A stretch of DNA of 64,000 bases, from assembly GCF_005280735.1 (NCBI RefSeq), contig NZ_CP040078.1, forward strand, positions 2,790,001 to 2,854,000, given 5' to 3'. Both the position numbers and the translations under genes were made by a program. Source of the DNA: Trinickia violacea. Lineage in GTDB: Bacteria; Pseudomonadota; Gammaproteobacteria; Burkholderiales; Burkholderiaceae. How positions within the stretch are numbered: position 1 is the stretch's first letter; every line of letters begins with the position of its first letter. The notes under the pieces are model-generated. The model saw only the letters and a list, made by a program, of their open reading frames with translations, was not told the origin of the DNA and made no database searches. Shown here in pieces: positions 43,436 to 52,818 of the stretch.

Positions 43436-43471
43436 CGCCCGAAGTGACTCCCGAACTTACGTCGATAAGCG

Positions 43472-44959
43472 CTAAAGCAACCCCATCGCCGAAGCCTTCA
43501 GGGTCGCGGCCGCGCGCGTCGAACATTCGAGCTTGCGAAACACGCTTTCGACATGCGTGCGCACCGTGCTCGGACTCAGCTCGAGTTCGCGCGCCGCTTC
43601 CTTGTTGCTCGCGCCGCGGCTGATCGATCGCAGCACGTCGATCTCGCGCGCGGAGAGGCGTGCCGCCTGCAGACGCGCACGCGTGCTTCGTTGCGGCACG
43701 GCTTGCGCGTCGATCAGCGCCTCGACGGCTTCTGCATCGAAGCGCCCCTGCCCGGCCTCGGCACGCAGCAATTGCGCAGCCTCGTCTCCGGACCACGCGG
43801 CGCGCCACGGCCGCGCCGAGCGCAAGGCGACCCATGCTGTCGCCGCGCTCAGCACGCGCGCGTCCAACGACAGCGCCTGTCCGCTCGCGCCGCGAAAATA
43901 CCCGGAACCGTCGAGCCGTTCGTAGGCGTATGACGCGAGCTCGGCCGCTTGCGCAAGCGCACCCGTTTGCTTGCCTGCGCGCGATGTCCAGTACGGCACG
44001 AGCCGGATCGTCTCCCACGCCGATGCGCTCAAGCGCCCTGCCGTATTCCAGATCGTGTTCGGCACCGCCGCACGCCCGATGCCGTGAATCAATCCCGCGG
44101 AGTACACACACGCCTGCGCGTGCGGTTCGCCGCCAAGCCTAGCACTGCATGCCGCCGCGGCCGATGCGACCGCGCGCGAATAGCCCGTCATCCATGGCAG
44201 CTTGAGGTCGATCACATCGGCGATCAGCTCGGCCGAGGTGGTCCCGCGCATGTGCGGCGTCAGGAGCGCTTCATCGAGTTCCGACGGTTCCGCGCTCGCG
44301 AGCGTATCGAGCCAAAGCCCCGCGTGAGCGGCGACCAGCGCGACCCAGTCAGCCGGATAGCGTGCGCCTGCGCGGCCGGTGATCAGCGCGAGCGCGCGCT
44401 CGAACCCATAGACGCGGCTGAAGATTTCCAAGTCGCCCGCGAGCGACACGACGAACACTGTCTGCGGCACCGCCGCGCCGGCCAGACCGTCCGGTATGCC
44501 GCTACCGTCCCACGCCTCGAAAACGTGCCGCAGCACCTCCTCCGATTCCGGAGCGAGGTTCAGCATGCGCGCCACTTCGCCGGACACCTCGCAGTGAATC
44601 TGCGCCAGCGGCGAAAGCGCGGTCACGATGCCGCCTTGGACATCGAGCGGCTTCGCCCAATCCGCTCGCTGCGCGAGCATCGCCTCGCGGCCGGCGACGT
44701 CGTCGCCGAGCACGTCGGCGAATCCCGCCGCGTTCGCCGTGCAGCCCGACCACCTCAAGAGCGACGCCTCGATCGCCGTGGCCGCGCCCGCGTCGCCGCC
44801 GCCGGCGGCACGCGCCAGTTGCGCGGCAAGCCACGCCGTGCGCAGCGAGTGATCGGTCGGCTGCCCCATGCTGAGGTCGCCGATGAAAGCGAGCGCCTTG
44901 ACCGCGTCGAAGACGCGAATCGCGAAAGCCTCGTCCTGTGCGTTGTCGTTTGTATTCAC
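43472..44959 (-). CDS. Degenerate tandem HD-GYP-like protein with LuxR-type HTH
   Basis: The 495-residue protein has two HD-GYP-like halves (about 30-200 and 240-400) and a C-terminal LuxR HTH (LSAREIDVLRSISRGASNKE, AARELELSPSTVRTHVESVF). The halves keep FEAWDGSGIPDGLAG and YERLDGSGYFRGASG, matching the H-x-E-x-x-DGxGYPxGL core. The metal ligands are degenerate: the usual HDIGK is HGIGR (SAGLIHGIGRAAVP) and the His pairs before the GYP part are changed (RHVFE, SYAYE). It may bind a ligand and DNA rather than hydrolyse cyclic-di-GMP. It is convergent with the symporter gene. Confidence 0.82.
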   Translation of the reverse strand: MNTNDNAQDEAFAIRVFDAVKALAFIGDLSMGQPTDHSLRTAWLAAQLARAAGGGDAGAATAIEASLLRWSGCTANAAGFADVLGDDVAGREAMLAQRADWAKPLDVQGGIVTALSPLAQIHCEVSGEVARMLNLAPESEEVLRHVFEAWDGSGIPDGLAGAAVPQTVFVVSLAGDLEIFSRVYGFERALALITGRAGARYPADWVALVAAHAGLWLDTLASAEPSELDEALLTPHMRGTTSAELIADVIDLKLPWMTGYSRAVASAAAACSARLGGEPHAQACVYSAGLIHGIGRAAVPNTIWNTAGRLSASAWETIRLVPYWTSRAGKQTGALAQAAELASYAYERLDGSGYFRGASGQALSLDARVLSAATAWVALRSARPWRAAWSGDEAAQLLRAEAGQGRFDAEAVEALIDAQAVPQRSTRARLQAARLSAREIDVLRSISRGASNKEAARELELSPSTVRTHVESVFRKLECSTRAAATLKASAMGLL

Positions 44960-45127
44960 GCGTCTGCCGATGAATTTTGTATACCGGATGCGGTATGCCG
45001 GATGCGGGCCACTATAGCGCAGCCGCTCACGTCCCGTTCCGGACGGGGTCGGACATTTGACCGATACCGCCCGCTCCTGCCGCCTGCGAAGCTTACGCCC
45101 AACTTAACCCGCGGCCAGGAGCCCATC

Positions 45128-45907
45128 ATGAATCGTCTGTTGAAGAAGTGCCTCGCGTCGGCCTTGCTGGCCGGCAGCGTGTTTTCCGTCTCGGCCGCGC
45201 ATGCCGCGCCGCCGCAGGACCTGAAAGGCAAGAACGTCGTCCTCGTGCACGGCGCGTTCGCCGACGGCTCGAGCTGGGACAAGGTGATCCCGCTGCTCGA
45301 AGCACGCGGCCTGCACGTGGTGTCGGTGCAGAATCCGCTCAGCTCGCTCGCCGACGACGCGGCCGCCACGAAGCGCGTGATCGATCAGCAGCAAGGGCCG
45401 GTCGTGCTCGTCGGCCACTCGTGGGGCGGCGTCGTCATCACGCAAGCGGGCAACGACGACAAGGTCAAGGCGCTCGTCTACGTCGCCGCGTTCGCGCCGG
45501 ACGCCGGTCAGTCGATCAACGACATGCTCAAGGGCCAACCCGCACCGGTTTGGGCGAGCGAGCTGCACAAGGACTCGGCGGGCTTCCTGACGCTGTCGAC
45601 CAACGCGGTCGTCCACGATTTCGCGCAGGATCTTCCGGTTGCGGAAGCGCGCGTCGTCGCGGCGACGCAAGGCCCCTGGTTCGCGGGCTGCACGGACGAC
45701 AAGGTGACCGAGGCGGCGTGGCACACGAAGCCGTCGTGGTTCATCGTCGCGAAACAGGACCGCATGATCGATCCGCACGCCGAGGCGGCCATGGCGAGCG
45801 AAATCGGCGCGACAACGACGAGCATCGACGCGAGCCACGTCGCCATGCTGAGCCAGCCGCGCGCGGTGGCCGATGCGATCATCGCGGCAGCGAGCAAGGT
45901 GCAGTAA
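45128..45907 (+). CDS. Periplasmic alpha/beta hydrolase (esterase-like)
   Basis: The 259-residue protein has a signal peptide (LLKKCLASALLAGSVFSVSA then AHA) and an AGGAG ribosome site before the ATG at 45128. The alpha/beta hydrolase core shows the oxyanion segment VVLVHGAFADGSSWDKVIPL, the nucleophile elbow GHSWGG and a C-terminal catalytic His in IDASHVAMLSQP. It resembles the salicylate-esterase/methyl-esterase-like group common in Burkholderia. Substrate unknown. The frame is open far upstream, but that part is antisense to the HD-GYP gene. Confidence 0.88.
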   Translation: MNRLLKKCLASALLAGSVFSVSAAHAAPPQDLKGKNVVLVHGAFADGSSWDKVIPLLEARGLHVVSVQNPLSSLADDAAATKRVIDQQQGPVVLVGHSWGGVVITQAGNDDKVKALVYVAAFAPDAGQSINDMLKGQPAPVWASELHKDSAGFLTLSTNAVVHDFAQDLPVAEARVVAATQGPWFAGCTDDKVTEAAWHTKPSWFIVAKQDRMIDPHAEAAMASEIGATTTSIDASHVAMLSQPRAVADAIIAAASKVQ

Positions 45908-45940
45908 AAGGACGAGACGGCGGCCTCACGCCGTTCCTGC

Positions 45941-45989
45941 GCGCGCCTGCGCTGACGCATCAAGAAGCAAAGCGTCGGCGCAGGCGCGC
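45941..45989. terminator. Long GC-rich hairpin, possible bidirectional terminator
   Basis: GCGCGCCTGCGC pairs with GCGCAGGCGCGC, continued inward by GACGC / GCGTC with one mismatch, across a 13-nt loop. It lies 30 bp after the hydrolase stop. No long T-run follows, so termination efficiency is uncertain. Confidence 0.55.
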
Positions 45990-46145
45990 GTCATTCTCTC
46001 TGGGTCCTGTTCACACTAACAGCGGGCTCTAATCTCCGGCTGTATCCAACCTTCGATAGAAGGCATTCCACATGCAAAACACTCCGGAGGTCGATTCCCG
46101 CGCTAACCCATAAAATGCGCATTCGGACCCACCAAAGGATCGACA

Positions 46146-47093
46146 TTGTCTGCGCTCGATTGGCTTAGCCGCCTGCTCGTCATGATGCCCGTCAGCGGTC
46201 GACTCGAACTCCGCTGCGACCTCGGCGCGCCGTGGCGCGTCGTCTACGAGCGCTCCGAACCGGGCGAAATGCCCTATCACGTCATCGTCAGCGGGTCGGC
46301 GGTGCTGGAAAGCCCCGACGGCCCCACCCAACAGCTCGAGGCGGGCGACATCGTGCTGCTGACGCACGGCTCCCCGCACGCGTTTCACGACGGCAGCGGC
46401 GCACGCCCATCACCCGAGCGAAAACGCGACATCTTCAATGTGACCGTCAGCGAAAATCGCGGGAAGGGCGAGCGTCTGGACATGCTCTGCGGCCGCTTCG
46501 TCATCACGCCGCCACATGACCGGCTGATGCGAAACTACTTGCCCGCGATACTCGTCGTGCGATCCTCCGCGCACGACGCGTCGCATCAGACGGCAACGTC
46601 GCGCCAGCTGGCAAGCCTCGTCGGACTGATGCGGGCCGAATCGGCCTCGTACACGCTCGGCGGATACGCAATGCTGAACGCGCTGTCGGCGGCGCTTTTC
46701 GCGCTTACGTTGAGGATGGCCAGCGAATCCGAAGCGGCGGACATCGGCTTGCTCGCGTTGGCCGGCCATCCGCGCCTCGCCCCTGCCCTGAGCGCGATGT
46801 TCAACGAGCCCGCGCGCGCGTGGACCCTCCCCGAGCTGGCTCAGCTGTGCAACATGTCCCGCGCGACGCTGGTCCGCCACTTTCGCGACAAGGTGGGATG
46901 CTCCGTCAACGACTTGTTGACGGACATCCGCATGACGCTTGCGGCCAACGAGCTGAAGAAGCCCGCGACGTCGACGGAAGCGGTGGCCGAGGTGGTCGGC
47001 TATCAGTCGCTGGCCGCCTTCCGGCGCGCGTTCACACAGCGCATGGGGATGACGCCCGGCGAATGGCGCCGGACCGCTCAGGCCATTGCTTGA
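46146..47093 (+). CDS. AraC-family regulator with N-terminal cupin
   Basis: The 315-residue protein has a cupin sensor domain (YHVIVSGSAVLESPDGPTQQ, LEAGDIVLLTHGSPHAFHDG) of the Cupin_6 type. A C-terminal AraC HTH follows: LPELAQLCNMSRATLVRHFR and AVAEVVGYQSLAAFRRAFTQ with MTPGEWRR. The TTG at 46146 has AAAGGA before it; ATG codons at residues 13-14 are alternatives. It precedes the AhpD-like and DUF417 genes on the same strand and probably activates them. Confidence 0.87.
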   Translation: MSALDWLSRLLVMMPVSGRLELRCDLGAPWRVVYERSEPGEMPYHVIVSGSAVLESPDGPTQQLEAGDIVLLTHGSPHAFHDGSGARPSPERKRDIFNVTVSENRGKGERLDMLCGRFVITPPHDRLMRNYLPAILVVRSSAHDASHQTATSRQLASLVGLMRAESASYTLGGYAMLNALSAALFALTLRMASESEAADIGLLALAGHPRLAPALSAMFNEPARAWTLPELAQLCNMSRATLVRHFRDKVGCSVNDLLTDIRMTLAANELKKPATSTEAVAEVVGYQSLAAFRRAFTQRMGMTPGEWRRTAQAIA

Positions 47094-47190
47094 GCCGATC
47101 GAGCATTCAATTGAGCGATTTAGGACTTATTCGGCTCAGATGATCCATCTAAAGTGGAGACTCCTAACCCACTGACGAAGGAGTCAGACC

Positions 47191-47730
47191 ATGAGCCGCA
47201 TCACCGTACCTGCTATCGCATCCGCCACCGGCGCCACTGCCGAAGTCTACGCACAGGTCAAGAAGGGCACCGGCGGGAGCATTCCGAATCTGTTCGCCAC
47301 CTTGGGCGCCCTGGCGCCCGCCACCCTCTCGAACTATTTGAACGCCTCGGGCGTGCTCGCCGCAGGCACGTTGAGCAAGAAGGACCACGAGACGATCAAC
47401 GTGCTCGTCAGCGAATTGACCGGCTGTGACTACTGCCTGGCCGCGCACTTCATGCTGGGCAAGATGGCGGGCCTGTCGGCGGAAACGCTCAAGCAAATCA
47501 TCGCGGGCCAGCCGACCGGCGACGCGAAGCGCGACGCGCTCGTGCGTTTCGTGCAGACGCTGCAGCGTACGAGCGGCACGGTCAGCGCCGGCGACTTCGA
47601 AGCCATCAAGGCGGCCGGCTACACGGACGCGCAACTGGTGGAGATCACGTTGGCGTATTCGCTGATCATCTTCACGAACACCTTCAACCGCATCAACGAC
47701 ACCGACGTCGATTTCCCGCCGGTCAAGTGA
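47191..47730 (+). CDS. Carboxymuconolactone decarboxylase-family (AhpD-like) protein
   Basis: The 179-residue protein carries the AhpD-type active motif in SELTGCDYCLAAHFMLGKMA (E..x-C-x-x-C-x3-H). This supports an alkylhydroperoxidase or disulfide-exchange role in oxidative stress rather than decarboxylation. An AAGGAG ribosome site precedes the ATG. It lies 97 bp after the cupin-AraC gene. Confidence 0.9.
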   Translation: MSRITVPAIASATGATAEVYAQVKKGTGGSIPNLFATLGALAPATLSNYLNASGVLAAGTLSKKDHETINVLVSELTGCDYCLAAHFMLGKMAGLSAETLKQIIAGQPTGDAKRDALVRFVQTLQRTSGTVSAGDFEAIKAAGYTDAQLVEITLAYSLIIFTNTFNRINDTDVDFPPVK

Positions 47731-47870
47731 CGCGCCACGGCGCAGGCGCTCGATCCGGCGCCTGCGCCTCTCACGACAGAGGCTCGGCAAACACGCCGAA
47801 CCCACGAGCCGGATGTGCCGCGCACCGCTTGGCCATCTCCTTCGCCGGATCAATCGATCGAGGACACATC

Positions 47871-48350
47871 ATGAAAGCGCCATTCCGCGTGGCTGAGAGA
47901 AGCAGCGGCTCGTATGGGCACCTGGCATTGCTGAGGTGGTCCATGGCGGCCATCTTTATTTGGTTCGGAATCCAGAAGTTCACGCCCTATGCGGCCGACG
48001 CCATCGCGCCGTTGATCCAGCACAGCCCGTTCATGAGCTGGCTGGGCATCTTCGGCGTGCGTGGCGAAGCGCGCGTAGTGGGCACGATCGAGCTGCTGAC
48101 CGCCGCCGCGCTGATCGCAGGCTCGGCGATACCGGCCGTGTCGGCGCTCGGCGCGGCGATGGCCAGCGCCACGTTCGTCCTGACGACGTCGTTCGTGTTC
48201 AGCACGCCGGGCATCACGATGTTCAGCCCGACGGGCTTTCCGATCATCTCGTCGTTGCTCGAGCAGTTTCTGCTGAAGGACGTCGCGCTGCTTGCCGCCT
48301 GCCTGACGTTGCTCGTTGCGTCGCTTGCGCCGCGTTCCAGGGCGGCGTAA
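47871..48350 (+). CDS. DUF417 (YkgB-like) inner-membrane protein
   Basis: The 159-residue protein begins MKAPFRVAERSSGSYGHLAL and has four membrane segments. LRWSMAAIFIWFGIQKFTPY and SPFMSWLGIFGVRGEARVVG are typical of DUF417/RclC-YkgB proteins, which are linked to reactive chlorine or electrophile stress in enteric bacteria. Its place after an AhpD-like gene fits a stress response unit. The ATG at 47871 is chosen over in-frame upstream codons that lie in the intergenic region. Confidence 0.87.
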   Translation: MKAPFRVAERSSGSYGHLALLRWSMAAIFIWFGIQKFTPYAADAIAPLIQHSPFMSWLGIFGVRGEARVVGTIELLTAAALIAGSAIPAVSALGAAMASATFVLTTSFVFSTPGITMFSPTGFPIISSLLEQFLLKDVALLAACLTLLVASLAPRSRAA

Positions 48351-48388
48351 AACTCGCGCCGCCCTCGTGCCCGCTTGCCGTCAACCCG

Positions 48389-49870
48389 TCAACCCGGCGT
48401 GGCCGCGAGCGCGGCTTGCGGCGCCGGCTCGCGCCGACCGCCGTTCTTCTGCGCAATCGCCGTATCGTCCGCACCGGCCTGCCAGCCGCCGCCGAGCGCG
48501 CGATAGAGCGCGACGGCCGCGAGCGCGCGGTCTCGCTTCGCGCGGTTCAGCGCATCGTCGTCGCGCAGATAGCTCTCCTGGGCGTCGAGCACGTCGAGAA
48601 AGCTCGACGCACCGCCCTTGTAAAGCTCGTTCGACAAACGCAGCGCCTGGCTCGATGCATCGAGCGCGGAACCGAGGCGGTCCACTTCGCCTGCCGAGCT
48701 CACGAGATCGCTGCGCGTGTCCTCGATGTCTTTCAGAGCGTTCAGCATCGTCTGGCGCAGGTTCAGTTCGGACTCGCGCATCTGGCTTTGGCTCTTTGCA
48801 ATGTCGGCATTGATGCGGCCGGCGTTGAAGATCGGGCTCGTCACGCCGAGCGCGGCGCCAAACAGGTTGTCAGTCAGCGCAGGCATGCCGAGATACGAAG
48901 CGGCGAGCAGACCGTCGGTCAGATTCAGCGAGAACTTCGGATACCACTCTGCTTTCGCCGCGCCGACCTCGTCCGCGCGCTGCTCGACGCCCGCATACGC
49001 TTCGCGCACGTCGGGGCGACGTAGCAGCGCTTCCGAAGGCAGCGTGTTCGGCGCCGACGTCCGCGGCACCGGGATGTCGCCGTTGCCGAACACGAGCGCG
49101 CCGACGCTTTCCGGCGTGCGGCCCGAATACACCGCGATCAGGCTCAGCTGGTGCTGAATCGTCGACTGGACGCCCGGAATGCGCGCCTGCAGATCGCTCA
49201 ACTGATTCCTGGCCCGCGCGACATCGAGATTCGTCGACAAGCCATACTGCAAGCGCTCCTGTGTGAGCCGCAGCGTGCGCTCGCGGATCTGCTCGTTGTC
49301 CTGCAGGATCTGCAGCTCCGTTTGCGCCCAGCGCAGTTCGACATACGCGTCGGCGGTGTTCGCCGCGAGCGCGAGCCGCAGTTGGTTCAGCGCTTCCCAC
49401 GTGCCCTTGACTTGCGCTTGCGATGCGAGCAGCGCAAGACGTTCGCCGCCGAACACGTCGGGGTTCCAGCTCGCGGCGAGACCGAAACCGGCTTCCCGCA
49501 CGTAGCCCGCAGGCGGCGGCACGTTCTCGCGTTGCGTGCTCGCGGTCCCGTTCGCGTCGAGTTCCGGCAGCAGCGCCGCGCGCCGCACGGTGGTCTGCGT
49601 TTCGGCTTGCTTGACGCGCTCGACCGCGGCTTGCACGTCGAGATTCTGATTCAGCACCGACGTGACGAGTTCGTGCATCACTGGATCGCCGAACTGCTGC
49701 CACCACGTATCGGCATCGACAGGATCTTTCGGCACGTCGACGTTGAACGCCGTCGGCGCGGTGTGGGCGACCTGGTCCGGCAGGTTCGCGTGAGTGGCGG
49801 GCTGCACGGCGCAAGCGGCCAATGTCAGGCTCGCCGCGATGGCAATGAGTGTCGATTTCATCTGGTTCAT
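48389..49870 (-). CDS. NodT-family outer-membrane efflux lipoprotein
   Basis: The 493-residue protein has a lipoprotein signal (STLIAIAASLTLAACAVQPA, lipobox Cys near 20). Two outer-membrane efflux (TolC-like) repeats follow, with WWQQFGDPVMHELVTSVLNQ and VREAYAGVEQRADEVGAAKA. It is the outer channel of the tripartite pump encoded with the EmrB and EmrA-like genes, 11 bp downstream of emrB. Two close ATG codons (49870, 49861) are possible starts. The frame's upstream extension runs antisense-like through emrB and is not used. Confidence 0.92.
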   Translation of the reverse strand: MNQMKSTLIAIAASLTLAACAVQPATHANLPDQVAHTAPTAFNVDVPKDPVDADTWWQQFGDPVMHELVTSVLNQNLDVQAAVERVKQAETQTTVRRAALLPELDANGTASTQRENVPPPAGYVREAGFGLAASWNPDVFGGERLALLASQAQVKGTWEALNQLRLALAANTADAYVELRWAQTELQILQDNEQIRERTLRLTQERLQYGLSTNLDVARARNQLSDLQARIPGVQSTIQHQLSLIAVYSGRTPESVGALVFGNGDIPVPRTSAPNTLPSEALLRRPDVREAYAGVEQRADEVGAAKAEWYPKFSLNLTDGLLAASYLGMPALTDNLFGAALGVTSPIFNAGRINADIAKSQSQMRESELNLRQTMLNALKDIEDTRSDLVSSAGEVDRLGSALDASSQALRLSNELYKGGASSFLDVLDAQESYLRDDDALNRAKRDRALAAVALYRALGGGWQAGADDTAIAQKNGGRREPAPQAALAATPG

Positions 49871-49881
49871 CTCAATGAGCC

Positions 49882-51456
49882 TCAATGGGCATCCGGCGGC
49901 GGTGCTGCACCGTCCATACGGCGGGCGAACATCGCACAGGCGAGCGCCACGACAAAGCAGGAGGCCACGGCGAAATAGGTCCCGGAGAAGGTCAGCGTCA
50001 GCGCTTCTCGCATCGCCAGGTTGTCGAGATACGCGAGCCCCGCTTGCGGCGCGGTGAGCACGTCTCCCGCCACGGCGCCCAATTGGGTCGTAGCGCCAGA
50101 GATGAGCGCCTCGACCACCGGACGCCCTTGCGTCACGTGCTCGTTCAAGCGCAGGTAATGCAGATTCAGGCGGTCGTTCAGCATGGTGTTGCACACCGCC
50201 ACGCCGATCGCGCCGCCGAGGTTGCGCATCAGGTTGAAGAGCCCGCTGGCCGAACGCAGTCGCGAAGGCGGCAGCGATCCCAACGCCATCGTGACAATCG
50301 GCGGAATGCAAAACTGCTGGCCGACGCCGCGCAAAATCTGGGGAAGCAGCAGCTCTTTCCATCCCCAGTCGCTCGTCACCGGGACATACAGGTAGCAGCC
50401 GAGACCGAACAGCACGAGACCGGCGAGGTTCAGCCAGCGCAAGTCGACGCGTTGCGCGAGCCTCGAATAGAGCCCCAGCGCCACCAACTGCGCGCAGCCC
50501 ACCGACAGCAGCGCAAGGCCGATTTGCAGCGAATTGAAACCGCGCACGCGGGACAGAAACACCGGCGTCAGAAACACCGTGCAGAAAATGCCGATACCCG
50601 TGATGAACGACAGCGCGGAGCCAATCGCGAAGTTGCGGATCGCGAGTGCGCGCAAATCGACGATCGGCTCGCGCGCCGTGAACGCATGCACGAGGAACAG
50701 AAAACCGCAGATCGCCATGATCCAGACGCACACGAGGATCGTCGTATCGCCGAGCCAGTTCTTGCGCGGCCCTTCTTCGAGCACGTATTCGAGGCAGCCG
50801 AGGAAGCCCGACATCAGCACAATGCCGAGGTAATCGCCCTTCTTCAGCAAGCTCAAATCGGCCTTATCGATGTGGACGTACCTCGGCACAAGCAGCGTCA
50901 CGGCGAGCCCCGGCACCAGGTTCAGATAGAAGAGCCAATGCCACGACCACTGGTCGGTGATCCAGCCGCCGATCACGGGACCGATGGCCGGAGCCAGCGA
51001 CGCGAGCGCCCCGATGGTTGTGGACGCAACAATGCGCTGCTTGCCCGGAAACAGTACGAAGGCCGTCGTGAACACGGTCGGGATCATCGCCGCGCCGAGC
51101 GCGCCTTGCAGCGCCCGGAAGATGATCTCCGTGTTCATGTCCCACGCGAGCCCGCACAGCATGCTCGTGATCGTGAAGCCGAGCGCGGAGCCGGCGAAGA
51201 GCCAGCGGGTCGAAAACACGCGCGTGAGCCAGCCCGACATCGGAATCACGATGATTTCGGCGATCAGGTAAGCGGTCTGAATCCACGAGAGTTCGTCCTG
51301 GCTCGCCGACAGCCCTCCGCCGATATCCTTGAGCGACGACGCCACGATCTGGATGTCGAGCGTCGCCATGAAGAACCCGAGACACATCAGCGCGAAGGCG
51401 AACACCTTCTCCGAATGGGGCATGTCCGCGGGATTGGTTGAAACGCGTGAGGTCAT
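49882..51456 (-). CDS. emrB: EmrB/QacA-type (DHA2) multidrug MFS transporter
   Basis: The 524-residue protein has 14 membrane segments. Family landmarks are FMATLDIQIVASSLKDIGGG, SWIQTAYLIAEIIVIPMSGW and the motif C region APAIGPVIGGWITDQWSW. It exports drugs by proton antiport, linked to the periplasmic adaptor and outer-membrane protein of the same operon. The ATG at 51456 is chosen; the frame upstream overlaps emrA. Confidence 0.93.
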   Translation of the reverse strand: MTSRVSTNPADMPHSEKVFAFALMCLGFFMATLDIQIVASSLKDIGGGLSASQDELSWIQTAYLIAEIIVIPMSGWLTRVFSTRWLFAGSALGFTITSMLCGLAWDMNTEIIFRALQGALGAAMIPTVFTTAFVLFPGKQRIVASTTIGALASLAPAIGPVIGGWITDQWSWHWLFYLNLVPGLAVTLLVPRYVHIDKADLSLLKKGDYLGIVLMSGFLGCLEYVLEEGPRKNWLGDTTILVCVWIMAICGFLFLVHAFTAREPIVDLRALAIRNFAIGSALSFITGIGIFCTVFLTPVFLSRVRGFNSLQIGLALLSVGCAQLVALGLYSRLAQRVDLRWLNLAGLVLFGLGCYLYVPVTSDWGWKELLLPQILRGVGQQFCIPPIVTMALGSLPPSRLRSASGLFNLMRNLGGAIGVAVCNTMLNDRLNLHYLRLNEHVTQGRPVVEALISGATTQLGAVAGDVLTAPQAGLAYLDNLAMREALTLTFSGTYFAVASCFVVALACAMFARRMDGAAPPPDAH

Positions 51457-51476
51457 GATCGGAGCTCCGTGCGCGC

Positions 51477-52568
51477 TCACTGCTCGCCCGCGCGCGCGCC
51501 GACCAGATGCACGTCGACCGTCGCGGACAACCCGGGCCGCAGATAGTCCGCGTTCTTCGGGGTGTCCAGCAGGATGCGCACCGGCACGCGCTGCACGATC
51601 TTCGTGAAGTTGCCGGTGGCGTTCTCGGGCGGCAGCACGCTGAACGTCGCGCCGGTGGCCGGCGCGATGCTCTGCACCGTGCCGCGGATCGCGCCCGAAT
51701 GGGCGTCGAGCGTGACCTCGGCCGTATCGCCGTCGTGCATCTTCTTCAGCTGGTCTTCCTTGAAGTTCGCATCGACCCACAAGCCGCTCGACGGAACGAC
51801 GGTCAGCATCGACGTACCGGCCGTCGCGAGCAGGCCGACGCGCGCCGTGCGGTTGCCGACGTAGCCGTCGACGGGCGAGCGGATCGTCGTGTACTCCACG
51901 TTCAACTGCGCAAAGCGCTCTTCCGCCTGGGCCTGGGCGACGTGCGCCTCGGCGTCGGCGATCTGCGCATCGAGCACGCTCAATTGCTGCTTCGCCGCGA
52001 TCAAAGACGCATCGCTGCCGTCCACGGCGGCCTTTGCCTTCGCGAACGACGCGTCGGCTTGCTCGACGATTTGGTTCGACACCGCGTCGTCCTTGACGAG
52101 CTGGCGGTAGCGAACCTCGTCGGCGCTGCTGCGCGTGAGTTCCGCGTGCGCCGAAGCCAGTCCGGCCGTTTGCTGATTGATGATCGCGAGTTGCAACTGG
52201 CGCTTGGCCTTGAGTTCATTGACTGTGGCCTGCGAGCTGTTCACTTCGGCCGTGGCCTGCGCGAGCTTGGCGTCGTAGTCGCGCGAGTCGAGGCGAATCA
52301 GCACTTGGCCCGCCGTGACGCGCTGGTTGTCCTGCACCAGCACTTGATCGACGAAGCCCGTCACTTTCGGCGCAATCACCGTCACGTTGCCGCCGACGTA
52401 GGCATCGTCGGTCGACTCGATCCAGCGGCCCGCGGCGAACCAATAGATTCCGGCACCGCACAGCACGGCCACGACGCCGAGGACGGCGAGCCGCATCCAG
52501 GGAATGCGTTTCGTCGACGAAGCGGCCACGCCGCCGGCGGGAGAAGTTGGGATAGGTGTCGAACTCAT
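51477..52568 (-). CDS. emrA: EmrA-like periplasmic adaptor (HlyD family)
   Basis: The 363-residue protein has one N-terminal membrane anchor (LAVLGVVAVLCGAGIYWFAA), a biotinyl-lipoyl segment (VTVIAPKVTGFVDQVLVQDN), a long coiled-coil hairpin (about 90-210) and a C-terminal barrel (VEYTTIRSPVDGYVGNRTAR). These are EmrA features. It is first in the emrAB-nodT operon and lies 250 bp downstream of the MarR gene, with palindromic operator candidates in between. Confidence 0.93.
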   Translation of the reverse strand: MSSTPIPTSPAGGVAASSTKRIPWMRLAVLGVVAVLCGAGIYWFAAGRWIESTDDAYVGGNVTVIAPKVTGFVDQVLVQDNQRVTAGQVLIRLDSRDYDAKLAQATAEVNSSQATVNELKAKRQLQLAIINQQTAGLASAHAELTRSSADEVRYRQLVKDDAVSNQIVEQADASFAKAKAAVDGSDASLIAAKQQLSVLDAQIADAEAHVAQAQAEERFAQLNVEYTTIRSPVDGYVGNRTARVGLLATAGTSMLTVVPSSGLWVDANFKEDQLKKMHDGDTAEVTLDAHSGAIRGTVQSIAPATGATFSVLPPENATGNFTKIVQRVPVRILLDTPKNADYLRPGLSATVDVHLVGARAGEQ

Positions 52569-52575
52569 AATTTAT

Positions 52576-52587
52576 GTGTGTACGCAC
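52576..52587. promoter_or_regulatory. Candidate MarR operator, proximal to emrA
   Basis: GTGTGTACGCAC is an imperfect palindrome 8-19 bp upstream of the emrA start. It matches the GTGCATACGCAC part of the site at 52652 in 10 of 12 bases. Binding at this position would overlap the ribosome site or transcription start. Confidence 0.45.
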
Positions 52588-52651
52588 TTAATAAAATAGG
52601 ATCTCCGCCGCCTGACCGCTCTGCTGGGCGATATGGCGATTGGTCAACGCA

Positions 52652-52673
52652 TAGTGCATGTGCATACGCACTA
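52652..52673. promoter_or_regulatory. Candidate MarR operator, distal to emrA
   Basis: A 22-bp imperfect palindrome has arms TAGTGC and GCACTA and matches its reverse complement in 18 of 22 positions. It is about 85-105 bp upstream of emrA. The core resembles the other two sites of this operon. Confidence 0.45.
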
Positions 52674-52818
52674 CTTCAATGCGGTGGCGATCAAGGAACT
52701 ATTGTTGTGGCGACAACTATCGCGAAGACAGTGCTACTTTGCGGCCAGAAAGGCTCGCTGACTCATGCGGGTGTGCGAGTGATATGGGAAGGCTCGCCCT
52801 ATCGGAGTGCGGGGTGGA

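Noticed and set aside
43949..45127. Upstream extension of the alpha/beta hydrolase frame
   Set aside because: It runs antisense through the HD-GYP/LuxR gene; the signal peptide and ribosome site place the start at 45128.
49871..50731. Upstream extension of the NodT frame
   Set aside because: It overlaps emrB in another frame; the lipoprotein signal at 49870 marks the real start.
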